From contig CP036279.1 in NCBI GenBank assembly GCA_007748055.1, positions 4,216,001 through 4,280,000 of the forward strand: 64,000 nucleotides of DNA. The letters run 5' to 3'. The notes below the pieces were generated by a model. It saw only the letters and a program-made list of their open reading frames with translations. It was not told the DNA's origin and made no database searches. The stretch is from Kolteria novifilia. Lineage in GTDB: Bacteria > Planctomycetota > Planctomycetia > Kolteriales > Kolteriaceae. The position numbers and the translations under genes are program-made. How positions within the stretch are numbered: the stretch's first letter is position 1; the number at the start of each line of letters is the position of its first letter. Positions 1 to 6,913 of this stretch are shown in pieces.

Positions 1-15
1 TCCGTTCAGATTCTA

Positions 16-507
16 TCAAGGAGTTTCGATTCCGGGGTATGGGTCCCGAGGCTCCCAAGGGCTCGGCGCGCCGCCCAAGTTCTCGTGAAAATCATTCACA
101 TCCCGCACTATTGTTGCGCCTTGGCCATCCACATAGTGATCTCGAATGTTTGAGTAGTACTGCGTCCAGACCATAACTTGATTTTCTTCACCCATAGCCC
201 ATATGCCGACTCTGTTGACCTGATCCCGAGGATACTCATGTGATTCCGTCCAGATTTCGACTGTAGAGTCATTAATCTGGGTCACACCCCATCGCCGCTG
301 CCCTACGAGCATGTGCCAACCAGCAGTGTCACCGAAGACAGTGCGATCCGAAACATCGCTCGAGAGCCGAACGGGAACTTTTTGCGGATTCAGTAAATCG
401 GACGCGAAGCCAAAGAAGCCGATACTGTCGAAGAACGCGTACATCTCACCATTGATCTCCTGCGTCTCCACCCTCGCCACGCTATTATGGCCACCGTTGA
501 AGTGCTT
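16..507 (-). pseudogene. Orphan RHS tip, C-terminal segment (split by ISL3)
   Basis: This is the last part of a displaced RHS C-terminal tip. The frame reads right up to the ISL3 target duplication at 508-515. If the ISL3 element and one duplication copy are removed, it joins without a frame break to the segment at 2090-2387 (…DDLKEF then KHFNGGHNS…). A GTG at 480 could restart translation and give a 154-aa peptide rich in W, Y and D. I do not recognise a toxin fold in this part. The stop lies at 16-18, so an immunity gene, if there was one, would lie left of the window. Seen: the continuous frame. Inferred: it belonged to an RHS tip. Confidence 0.7.
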
Positions 508-515
508 GAATTCCT
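508..515. repeat. ISL3 target-site duplication, left copy
   Basis: GAATTCCT directly precedes the left IS end, and the same 8 bp follow the right end at 2090-2097. An 8-bp duplication is usual for the ISL3 family. Confidence 0.85.
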
Positions 516-2089
516 GGCTCTATTGCCAAATCTGTGGGTGGTGAGTGTATTCTCCGTTCCGCTTGGTAGTGGAGGTTACCGCCGTATGCCAAGGGCCGCG
601 TCCGGCTGCTGCTTTGCCTGGTCTTCTCGCTTCGCTCGCCCTGCATCCTCGCCATCGTGGCTCGGCTTCGGTCGCCCGGCAAAGACTCCTCCTTGGCCGT
701 TGGCGGGGAGGATGTTCCACTGGTCAAGCGGAAAGGAGAGAAGTCGGCAGGAGGCCAAAAAAGAGCATCCCGCTCTCGAGGGGCGCATGATGGAGTTTGC
801 AAGGACTTCTTCAAACGCCAGCCGCGAGAGACGGGATGCGACTTCAGGTTATCCTCAACGCCTTGGAGCGTCACGGGAGTTTCGTCTACGAATCGGCGGC
901 TTGGGCCGATTCGTCGAAAGAGGGACTGCTGGTTCGGGTTCGCCCACGGCGTCGCAGCCGGCCGATCTGTTCGGGTTGCGGGAATCGTGGCGGCACGTAC
1001 GACCACTTGCCGGAACGCCGTTTTCAGCACGTGCCGTTGTGGGGCCTGGCGGTCTGGTTCGTCTACGCGGCGCGGCGGGTCGCATGCCCTGCTTGCGGGG
1101 TGAAGGTGGAACGCATTCCCTGGGCGTCGGGCAAGGAGCGAACGACGTCGAGCTTCCAATGGTTCCTGGCCCGTTGGGCCAAACGCTTGAGCTGGCGTGA
1201 GACCGCCGAGATCTTCGGCACGAGTTGGCACACCGTCTTTCGTGCGGTGAAAATGGCGGTTTGCTGGGGAATCCGCCATCGCGAGCTGGAAGGGATCGAG
1301 GCGATCGGCATCGACGAGGTCGCCTACCGCAAGGGGCATCAGTACTTCACCCTGGTCTATCAGATCGACCGCGGATCGCGTCGTCTGCTTTGGGTCGGGC
1401 AAGACCGGACCAAGGAGACGCTCGGTCGTTTCTTTCGCTTCTTCGGCAGGCGGCGAACCGAGCGGCTGAAGTACATCTGCAGCGACATGTGGAAAGCCTA
1501 CCTGTCGGTCATCGCTCGCGAGGCCAATGGGGCCCTGCACATTCTCGACCGCTTCCACATCATGCAGTTGTTCAACAAGGCGATCGACAAGGTGCGGGCC
1601 CAGGAGGCACGCGAACTCAAACGCAAGGGCTTCGAGGTGCTCAAGCGGACGCGTTGGCTGCTGCTCAAGCGTCGCGGCAACCTCAAACGCAAGGAGGTCC
1701 TTCGTCTCAACGAGTTGTTGACGCACAACCTCAGGACGGTCAAGTGCTACCTGATGAAGGAAGACTTCCAGCGGCTTTGGGACTACAAGGCTCCCTGGCG
1801 GATCGGATCCTTCTTCCAGGAGTGGCTCGATCGGGCCTTGAGCACACGGATCGAACCGATGCGCAACCTGGCACGAACCCTCGAGCGTCACGCCGAGCAG
1901 ATCTTCAATTGGTTCGAGGCAAAAGGAGAGATTTCCGCGGGCGCCGTCGAGGGAATGAATCTGAAGGTCAAATTGACGACCCGCCGCTCCTACGGCTTTC
2001 GCGACCCCAGCACCCTCAAATACGCTCTCTATCACAATCTCGGCAACCTCCCCGAGCCACCATCGACCCACAAATTCTGAAGACGAGGC
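516..2089 (+). mobile_element. ISL3-family insertion sequence
   Basis: The element is 1574 bp and holds one transposase gene on the plus strand. It is bounded by 8-bp direct repeats. Its ends are imperfect inverted repeats: the left starts GGCTCTATTG and the right, read inward, starts GCCTCGTCTT; both continue into a shared TGTGGGT motif. It sits inside the reading frame of the orphan RHS tip. The 5' 320 bp before the transposase start holds no convincing gene. Confidence 0.87.
836..2080 (+). CDS. ISL3-family DDE transposase
   Basis: The protein is about 414 aa and catalyses cut-and-paste movement of the surrounding IS. An N-terminal zinc-binding region is visible (CSGCG near residue 42, CPACG near residue 78). 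It is followed by a helix-turn-helix-like stretch and a DDE catalytic domain with GIDEVAYRKGH, CSDMWKAY and a C-terminal E in AVEGMNLKVKL, all typical of the DDE_Tnp_ISL3 family. I chose the ATG at 836 because the protein then starts MRLQVILNALE, as homologues do; an in-frame TTG at 797 is less likely. The frame is intact, so the copy may be active. Confidence 0.92.
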   Translation: MRLQVILNALERHGSFVYESAAWADSSKEGLLVRVRPRRRSRPICSGCGNRGGTYDHLPERRFQHVPLWGLAVWFVYAARRVACPACGVKVERIPWASGKERTTSSFQWFLARWAKRLSWRETAEIFGTSWHTVFRAVKMAVCWGIRHRELEGIEAIGIDEVAYRKGHQYFTLVYQIDRGSRRLLWVGQDRTKETLGRFFRFFGRRRTERLKYICSDMWKAYLSVIAREANGALHILDRFHIMQLFNKAIDKVRAQEARELKRKGFEVLKRTRWLLLKRRGNLKRKEVLRLNELLTHNLRTVKCYLMKEDFQRLWDYKAPWRIGSFFQEWLDRALSTRIEPMRNLARTLERHAEQIFNWFEAKGEISAGAVEGMNLKVKLTTRRSYGFRDPSTLKYALYHNLGNLPEPPSTHKF

Positions 2090-2097
2090 GAATTCCT
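2090..2097. repeat. ISL3 target-site duplication, right copy
   Basis: This second copy of GAATTCCT directly follows the right IS end and matches 508-515. Confidence 0.85.
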
Positions 2098-2395
2098 TTA
2101 GATCGTCGTAGATCTCCGCGAGCTTTGCTGACATGTTGGTTCCAGCAGGAAACCGCAGTTCGACCGAGTGTCTGCTGTGATTTAATGTGCCGGCTTGCCT
2201 ACCCCAATTTAGTGAAAGATCATTCGGGTCAACGACTCCAGATCGCCAAGTGAAGTAGTAAATGGCGTCCAGGATAACCCCTCCGGCGGCAACTGCTGCC
2301 CCAGCTCTCGCGCTGCGAAAGCCTGCACCAACCGCGAAACCACCGATAAAGCCCACAAGAGATGCTACGCCGAAGAACTGACCTGTTGGATCAAC
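2098..2395 (-). pseudogene. Orphan RHS tip, middle segment (between IS66 and ISL3)
   Basis: On the minus strand this continues the RHS core end. After the IS66 junction the frame reads DPTGQFFG, the usual DPxG end of an RHS core. A Gly/Ala-rich hydrophobic stretch follows (GFIGGFAVGAGF…AAVAAGGVILDAIYYF) and then a more polar part ending DDLKEF at the ISL3 site. Glycine-rich hydrophobic segments right after the core are common in RHS tips. The segment has no start codon of its own and is broken at both ends by transposons. Confidence 0.75.
2388..2395. repeat. IS66 target-site duplication, left copy
   Basis: GGATCAAC directly flanks the left end of the IS66 element, and the same 8 bp follow the right end at 5375-5382. 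IS66 elements make 8-bp duplications. Confidence 0.88.
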
Positions 2396-2417
2396 GTGAG
2401 CGTTGCAACGGTGGCGT
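2396..2417. repeat. IS66 left inverted repeat
   Basis: These 22 bp are perfectly inverted relative to 5353-5374. Confidence 0.9.
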
Positions 2418-2473
2418 CTTGTGGGTTGCGGTAGGCTTGGGTTGGTTGGCCCTGGTTTGTCGCGAGGCGGAAG

Positions 2474-2827
2474 ATGCGAGTTCGTTGTGCGGAGAAGGAA
2501 GCGTATTGGCGGAAGGTCGTTCGTCGGCAAGAGGAGAGCGGGCGGGGCGTTCGGGTGTTCTGCCGGGAAGAGGGGATTTCGGAGGCGTCATTCTACGGTT
2601 GGCGGCGTGAGCTACAGCGACGCGATCGAAAAGAGGAACGGTCGACTGCGGTCGGTGGCGGTGGGGCGTGTCCGTCGCCGTTCGTGGCGTTGCGGGTGGT
2701 CCCCGAATCGACTAGCGTGATCGAGATCGTTCATCCCCGAGGCTACATCGTGCGGGCGCCGGCCCAAGTCGACAGCGACGCCTTGCGTCAAGTGCTTGCC
2801 GCCCTCGATAGCGTCGAGGAGGAGTGA
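2474..2827 (+). CDS. tnpA: IS66 accessory protein TnpA
   Basis: This 117-aa protein has an N-terminal helix-turn-helix of the IS66 TnpA type (GVRVFCREEGISEASFYGW, residues about 25-45), presumed to bind the IS ends. The C-terminal part (VIEIVHPRGY…VDSDALRQVLAAL) is also typical of the family. It is the first gene of the element, and its stop overlaps the tnpB start region. Confidence 0.9.
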   Translation: MRVRCAEKEAYWRKVVRRQEESGRGVRVFCREEGISEASFYGWRRELQRRDRKEERSTAVGGGGACPSPFVALRVVPESTSVIEIVHPRGYIVRAPAQVDSDALRQVLAALDSVEEE

Positions 2828-2829
2828 GC

Positions 2830-3225
2830 ATGTGGTCGGTCCCTCATCAGGTGCGGATCTTTCTGGCCCGGGAACCGGTCGATATGCGTAAGAGCTTTCA
2901 CGGGCTCATCGCCTTGGCGGAATCGGTGCTCGAGCAAGATCCGCTTTCGGGCCATTTGTTCGTCTTCATCAATCGCCGCCGGGATCGCCTCAAGGTGCTC
3001 TATTGGGGCGGCGTCGGCTATTGCATTTGGTATCAGCAGCTGGAGGAAGGAAGCTATCAGCTTCCCGACGCCCAGGCGGCCGACGACGAGGCCGGCCTCG
3101 AGATCACTGCCGGACAATTGTCACTCATTCTCGAGGGCATCGACCTTTCCTCGGTCCGGCATCGCAAGCGCTTTCAAGTCTCCGATCAGCACCGTGACAC
3201 GCCGTCATCGTCCCGTCGTTCGTGA
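2830..3225 (+). CDS. tnpB: IS66 accessory protein TnpB (Orf2)
   Basis: This 131-aa protein belongs to the IS66 Orf2 family. The family signature VDMRKSFHGL lies near residue 19, followed by FVFINRRRDRLKVLYW and a C-terminal LILEGIDL. I chose the ATG at 2830; a GTG at 2824 overlapping the tnpA stop would add two residues. Its biochemical role is unknown, but it is required for transposition in characterised IS66 elements. Confidence 0.92.
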   Translation: MWSVPHQVRIFLAREPVDMRKSFHGLIALAESVLEQDPLSGHLFVFINRRRDRLKVLYWGGVGYCIWYQQLEEGSYQLPDAQAADDEAGLEITAGQLSLILEGIDLSSVRHRKRFQVSDQHRDTPSSSRRS

Positions 3226-3583
3226 CTTCCCCTCGCTCTTTCCCGAATGATGCGTGCCGCTCCGCGGAGCCAGGACGCGCCGCTGCTCCTTCGAGACGCC
3301 AGTTCCCCGTCACGGCGGCGAGAGCCTGGAAGCCATGGGACGGCACGCGACCAAAACCGAGTTTTGTCTTCGGTTGTCCTCGGGCCCTGGGTTCTTCGCT
3401 TGCCAATCTCGTTGGACGATCGACCCTGGCGTTCTCTTCGCGAGCGACAACGATGTCATGGTGATGGCAGCGACGAGGCGGACTCGCAGGTTTTCTCGTC
3501 ATTCCGTCGAAATCGCTGAAACTGCTCTGGCGCCTCCGATGTCGACGTGCTAGGGTGTCCCCGCGACAACTGAGATCGGTTTG
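3226..3583 (+). other. Gap between tnpB and tnpC inside IS66
   Basis: These 358 bases have no convincing gene. The short frames present lack family features and overlap one another on both strands. The interval is longer than usual for IS66 elements, where tnpB and tnpC are often close. Confidence 0.5.
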
Positions 3584-5308
3584 ATGGACGCCTTCGACGT
3601 GAACCTCCCCCACGATATCGACGCCTGCCACGAGTTGATCATCGAACTCGATCGGGAGCGCCGACGGCAAGCCGCCGTCATCGCCCAGCAACAAGAGACC
3701 ATCGCTCAGCAGCAGGAGACCATCGCCCAACAACAAGCAATCATCGCTCAGCAGCAGGAGACGATCGATCGCTTGCAGAGCGACGTCGACTTGCTCAAGC
3801 GGACCTTGTACGGCCGGCGGCGGGAACGCTTCGTCGACGATTCCCAGCAGGGGCTCTTGTTCGACTCGACAATCGTCGGGGCGGACGACGATTCAGGCTC
3901 CGGCGACGACGAGAGCGATGACGACGAACCGTCACCAGAACGCCGCACGAGCAAGGGACGCGGCCGGCGTCTCTTCCCCGAGTTGCTGCCGCGCAAGACG
4001 GTCCGTCACGAACTCGACGAGCAAGAGATTCCCGAGGAGCTGAGGAACGACCCGACCGCCCGGCGGTTCTTCAAGAAGACCAGCGAGCAACTGGAGTTCA
4101 CGCCCGCTTCGATCCATGTGATCGAACATTACCAAGAGGTGATCGTTCGCGACGAAGCATCGGGCGAGACGACGATCGCCACGGCGAAGAAACCGCCGCA
4201 GTTGATCGACGCTTACACCGGCCCCGGCTTCTGGGCTCATCTGACCGCCAGTCGCTTCGCCGACCATCTGCCCTACTACCGACAAGAGGACATCCTCGCT
4301 CGCCACGGCTGCCGCATCGGCCGCGGCACGCAGCAGCGTTGGCTCTTCGCCTTGGCCTTGGCGGTCGCGCCGTTGGTCGAACTCATGCGTCGGCTGGCGT
4401 TGCAATCCGAGGTGCTGGGCTGCGATGAAACGCCGGTCAAGATGTTGGCGGGCGAGCCGCCTGGCTGCACCAAGACCTATCTCTGGAGCACCGTCGGCGA
4501 CAATGCCCATCCCTACGACTGCTTCCACTTCACGCCCGACCGCAGCCGCGATGGTCCCGACGAGTTCCTCGCCGGCTTCCAGGGTTACTTGCAGTCGGAC
4601 GCCTACACCTGCTACGAGCGAATCGCCGCGGCGGACGACCAGATCGTCCCCGTCGGTTGCTGGGCTCATGCACGCCGCAAGTTCGAGGAAATCCACTTCA
4701 GCGCGCCGAGCGTGCGGACGCACACCGCCCTCGGCTACTTCCAGCGGCTCTACGACATCGAAGATCGCGCCCGTGACAGTAGTGTGTCACAACGCGGCGC
4801 CCTGCGGCAACGCGACGCCAAGCCGATCGTGACCGAGTTCCACCAGTGGCTGCTCGAGCAGCACGAGCGGGAGCTTCCGAAATCGAAGCTGCGCGCCGCC
4901 ATCGCTTACATGACCAACCGGTGGCAGTCCTTCACACGCTATCTCGACCATGGGGCGATTCCCATCGACAACAACCGCACCGAAGCGGCGCTGAAGTACG
5001 CCGTCCTCGGCCGCAAGGCGTGGCTCTTCTTCGGCAACAGCCAAGGAGGCGAGACCGCCGCCACCTTCTTCACCCTGACCAAGAGTTGCAACCGCCATCA
5101 CGTCGACCCCTTCGCGTACCTCCGCGATGTCTACACCTGCCTGCCGACCACTCCGGCTTCGGATCTCCCTTCGTTGCTACCCGACCGTTGGATCGACGAG
5201 CACCCCCAGCATCGTCTCCAAGAGCGCGCCGACGAAGCTCGCCAACGAGCCGACCGCAAACGCGCCCGCCGAGCCCAACGCCGCGCCCCTGCCGCCACTC
5301 CCCGTTGA
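3584..5308 (+). CDS. tnpC: IS66 transposase TnpC
   Basis: This 574-aa transposase starts with a coiled coil built from a tandem heptad, IAQQQET (residues about 30-62). Next come an acidic linker and the CDETPVKML and TNNR-like regions of the IS66 DDE domain (LGCDETPVKM near residue 280; IDNNRTEAALK near residue 465). The C-terminal NRHHVDPFAYLRDV is the family's usual end region. An ATG at 3584 is used; a TTG lies one codon earlier. The frame is intact. Confidence 0.93.
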   Translation: MDAFDVNLPHDIDACHELIIELDRERRRQAAVIAQQQETIAQQQETIAQQQAIIAQQQETIDRLQSDVDLLKRTLYGRRRERFVDDSQQGLLFDSTIVGADDDSGSGDDESDDDEPSPERRTSKGRGRRLFPELLPRKTVRHELDEQEIPEELRNDPTARRFFKKTSEQLEFTPASIHVIEHYQEVIVRDEASGETTIATAKKPPQLIDAYTGPGFWAHLTASRFADHLPYYRQEDILARHGCRIGRGTQQRWLFALALAVAPLVELMRRLALQSEVLGCDETPVKMLAGEPPGCTKTYLWSTVGDNAHPYDCFHFTPDRSRDGPDEFLAGFQGYLQSDAYTCYERIAAADDQIVPVGCWAHARRKFEEIHFSAPSVRTHTALGYFQRLYDIEDRARDSSVSQRGALRQRDAKPIVTEFHQWLLEQHERELPKSKLRAAIAYMTNRWQSFTRYLDHGAIPIDNNRTEAALKYAVLGRKAWLFFGNSQGGETAATFFTLTKSCNRHHVDPFAYLRDVYTCLPTTPASDLPSLLPDRWIDEHPQHRLQERADEARQRADRKRARRAQRRAPAATPR

Positions 5309-5352
5309 TCGGTGACCGGTCCCCCATCGTCATCGGCTCCTGCTTCCCCCAC

Positions 5353-5374
5353 ACGCCACCGTTGCAACGCTCAC
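5353..5374. repeat. IS66 right inverted repeat
   Basis: This is the perfect 22-bp inverted partner of 2396-2417. Confidence 0.9.
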
Positions 5375-5813
5375 GGATCAACGCCAGTGATGGGATCGGC
5401 GTGTGTGTACAGATACTTGTGGAGGCTTTGGGGATCTTGCAGGTTGCCAAAGAACGGATCGAGGCGGTTGAACCGCCCGGTATTGGGATCATACCAGCGG
5501 GCGCGGAGGTATTGTTGGCCAATCTGGCCATCGAAGAACTCGCCGTTGTAGAGGACGCTGGTGGCGGCCTGGGAGGCGGCTAGGTTCAGGAGGTTGCCGT
5601 AGGCATCGTAGACGAAGACTTGCTCGATGCCCGCGACCGACGCGATCGCCCCGGCGAGATCGGTCAGGACGCGGACGCTGCCTTTGCCGTCATGCCCGAA
5701 GACGAGGGTTTCCTCGTCGACTAGAAGACCGTTCTGTAAGGTGAAGGTCGTCTGCGTGATCTCATCGTGGCCGCGGGTGTACTTGACGACTTTGAGCGTT
5801 TCGCCAAGTGTGG
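5375..5813 (-). pseudogene. Orphan RHS core 3' end (duplicate of main rhs core)
   Basis: On the minus strand this reads GETLKVVKYTRG…, then the RHS core with FVYDAYGNLLNL, RARWYDPNTGRFNRLDP and LHKYLYTHADP. It closely matches the corresponding part of the main rhs gene (about 7690-8120), with few substitutions and one divergent patch. It lacks all upstream RHS sequence, so it is an orphan core-plus-tip of the kind left when a new tip displaces an old one. The IS66 element interrupts it right at GVDP|TG. The first 8 bases (5375-5382) are the right copy of the IS66 target duplication. Confidence 0.85.
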
Positions 5814-6094
5814 GCAAGCGAAGTCAACTCGCCGAGGTGGTCGAAACCGACGTTGTTCAGGATATGGGCGAAGGTGACGGTCTTCTCGATGGGGTACGTG
5901 GGCGGACTGCATTTGAAGGGAGCCTGCAGATAGCGAACCCCGAGGCCGCCGAAGACCTTCTCCATCGCCTGCAGGTTCCGCGAGGCGAAGAAGACCTCCC
6001 ATCCCCGCTCGCGCAGCACTTCCACCGTCCGCCGATGCGGCAACAAGTGCCCCAATCCCCGTCCGAGTTCCCAGGTGAAGAGAATGCGTGACAT
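5814..6094 (-). pseudogene. Truncated glycosyltransferase N-terminus
   Basis: From an ATG at 6094 the minus strand encodes MSRILFTWELGRGLGHLLP, which looks like the N-terminal nucleotide-sugar glycosyltransferase (GT1/MGT-like) fold start. It runs about 95 residues to …ELTSLAHTWRNA and then merges into RHS core sequence in another frame, with a stop at 5762. The C-terminal donor-binding domain is missing. The family call rests on the glycine-rich GRGLGH loop and the overall pattern. The junction shows that a recombination or deletion joined this gene to the orphan RHS core. Confidence 0.65.
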
Positions 6095-6531
6095 TGTGAG
6101 CCTACCTATCGGATTGGGCGAGGACTTCCGCGCTGCCGTCACTCTCCTCGACCAACGGTTCCGCCGCTACCAGCTCCAGAAATCCCGAAACAAAAATCGT
6201 ACCCCGCCATTCCCATCCAAGTAGGACGGCAGTCCACCGGGCCAAGTCTCCCAAAGGACCGACCATGCGCTCGCGCCCAGCCAGCCAATCTCATCGCGCT
6301 CATCCTCCTCCAGAATTCCCAACAATTCGGCAACACCACCTCCACAGACCCAAAATCCCTACCGCCCTAATTCGGCAACGAATGCGACCAGAATTTGAAC
6401 CGGGACAGTAAAGGGAGTTGAGCCGAATACGCGGAGACCTGTCGTCGTAAAAACGGCAAGACCTCGCCAGTTTGACACCATTTGATGCGATTGCCCTGGG
6501 TCAACACCCACCATGCTTGGCTGTTGGGCCG
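6095..6531. other. Intergenic, no gene seen
   Basis: These 437 bases contain only short frames with no recognisable family. The sequence probably holds debris from the recombination that truncated the neighbouring genes. Confidence 0.5.
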
Positions 6532-6900
6532 TTAGCTTGTGAGTCCGCCCTTTCTGGGTAGTTCATGTTCGAAGTCACATGCTGCAACAGCTTTAAATTC
6601 CATCCTCCAGAATTCTGTCAACAAGTTGGCAATCGACGAGACGAATATGAAACGACTCACTCGAACATCTGCCTCAATCTCGAGATAGAATTGATAGTGG
6701 AGAAATCCATCGGAACTATTGAAACGATCGTGATCGTCGAAATCTTCGTTGAGTACGACGTCGATCTCTCCCCAAGATGTGTAGACTGTCCGCCGGATAC
6801 AGTGTCCGTTTGTCACACGAGCGATTGTCCGCGCCAACTCATCTTTGCTGAGGACGGTATCAACAAATATCTTGCAGTAGCATGTGTCATTCTCACTCAC
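6532..6900 (-). CDS. Small protein after RHS toxin, putative immunity protein
   Basis: The 122-aa acidic protein starts MSENDTCYCKIFVDT and has no signal peptide or membrane segment. Its start lies 13 bases after the stop of the main rhs gene on the same strand, the usual place for the cognate immunity gene of an RHS toxin. I cannot name a family. The immunity role is inferred from position, size and acidity only. Confidence 0.6.
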   Translation of the reverse strand: MSENDTCYCKIFVDTVLSKDELARTIARVTNGHCIRRTVYTSWGEIDVVLNEDFDDHDRFNSSDGFLHYQFYLEIEADVRVSRFIFVSSIANLLTEFWRMEFKAVAACDFEHELPRKGGLTS

Positions 6901-6913
6901 CTGCTATTTCTCC

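Larger units (their letters stand above)
2396..5374 (+). mobile_element. Complete IS66-family element (tnpA-tnpB-tnpC)
   Basis: The element is 2979 bp, with perfect 22-bp terminal inverted repeats (2396-2417 and 5353-5374, outer bases GTGAGCGTTG) and a perfect 8-bp target duplication. It carries the three genes typical of the family. It is inserted at the DPTG end of an RHS core; removing it restores the frame …GVDPTGQFF. Confidence 0.93.

Noticed and set aside
485-2530. A 681-codon minus-strand frame across the ISL3 and IS66 ends
   Set aside because: Only the part at 2090-2395 is genuine (orphan RHS tip). The rest is antisense to transposase genes.
6139-6345. A 68-codon minus-strand frame near the glycosyltransferase remnant
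   Set aside because: It has no ribosome site and no recognisable features, and it lies in a debris region.
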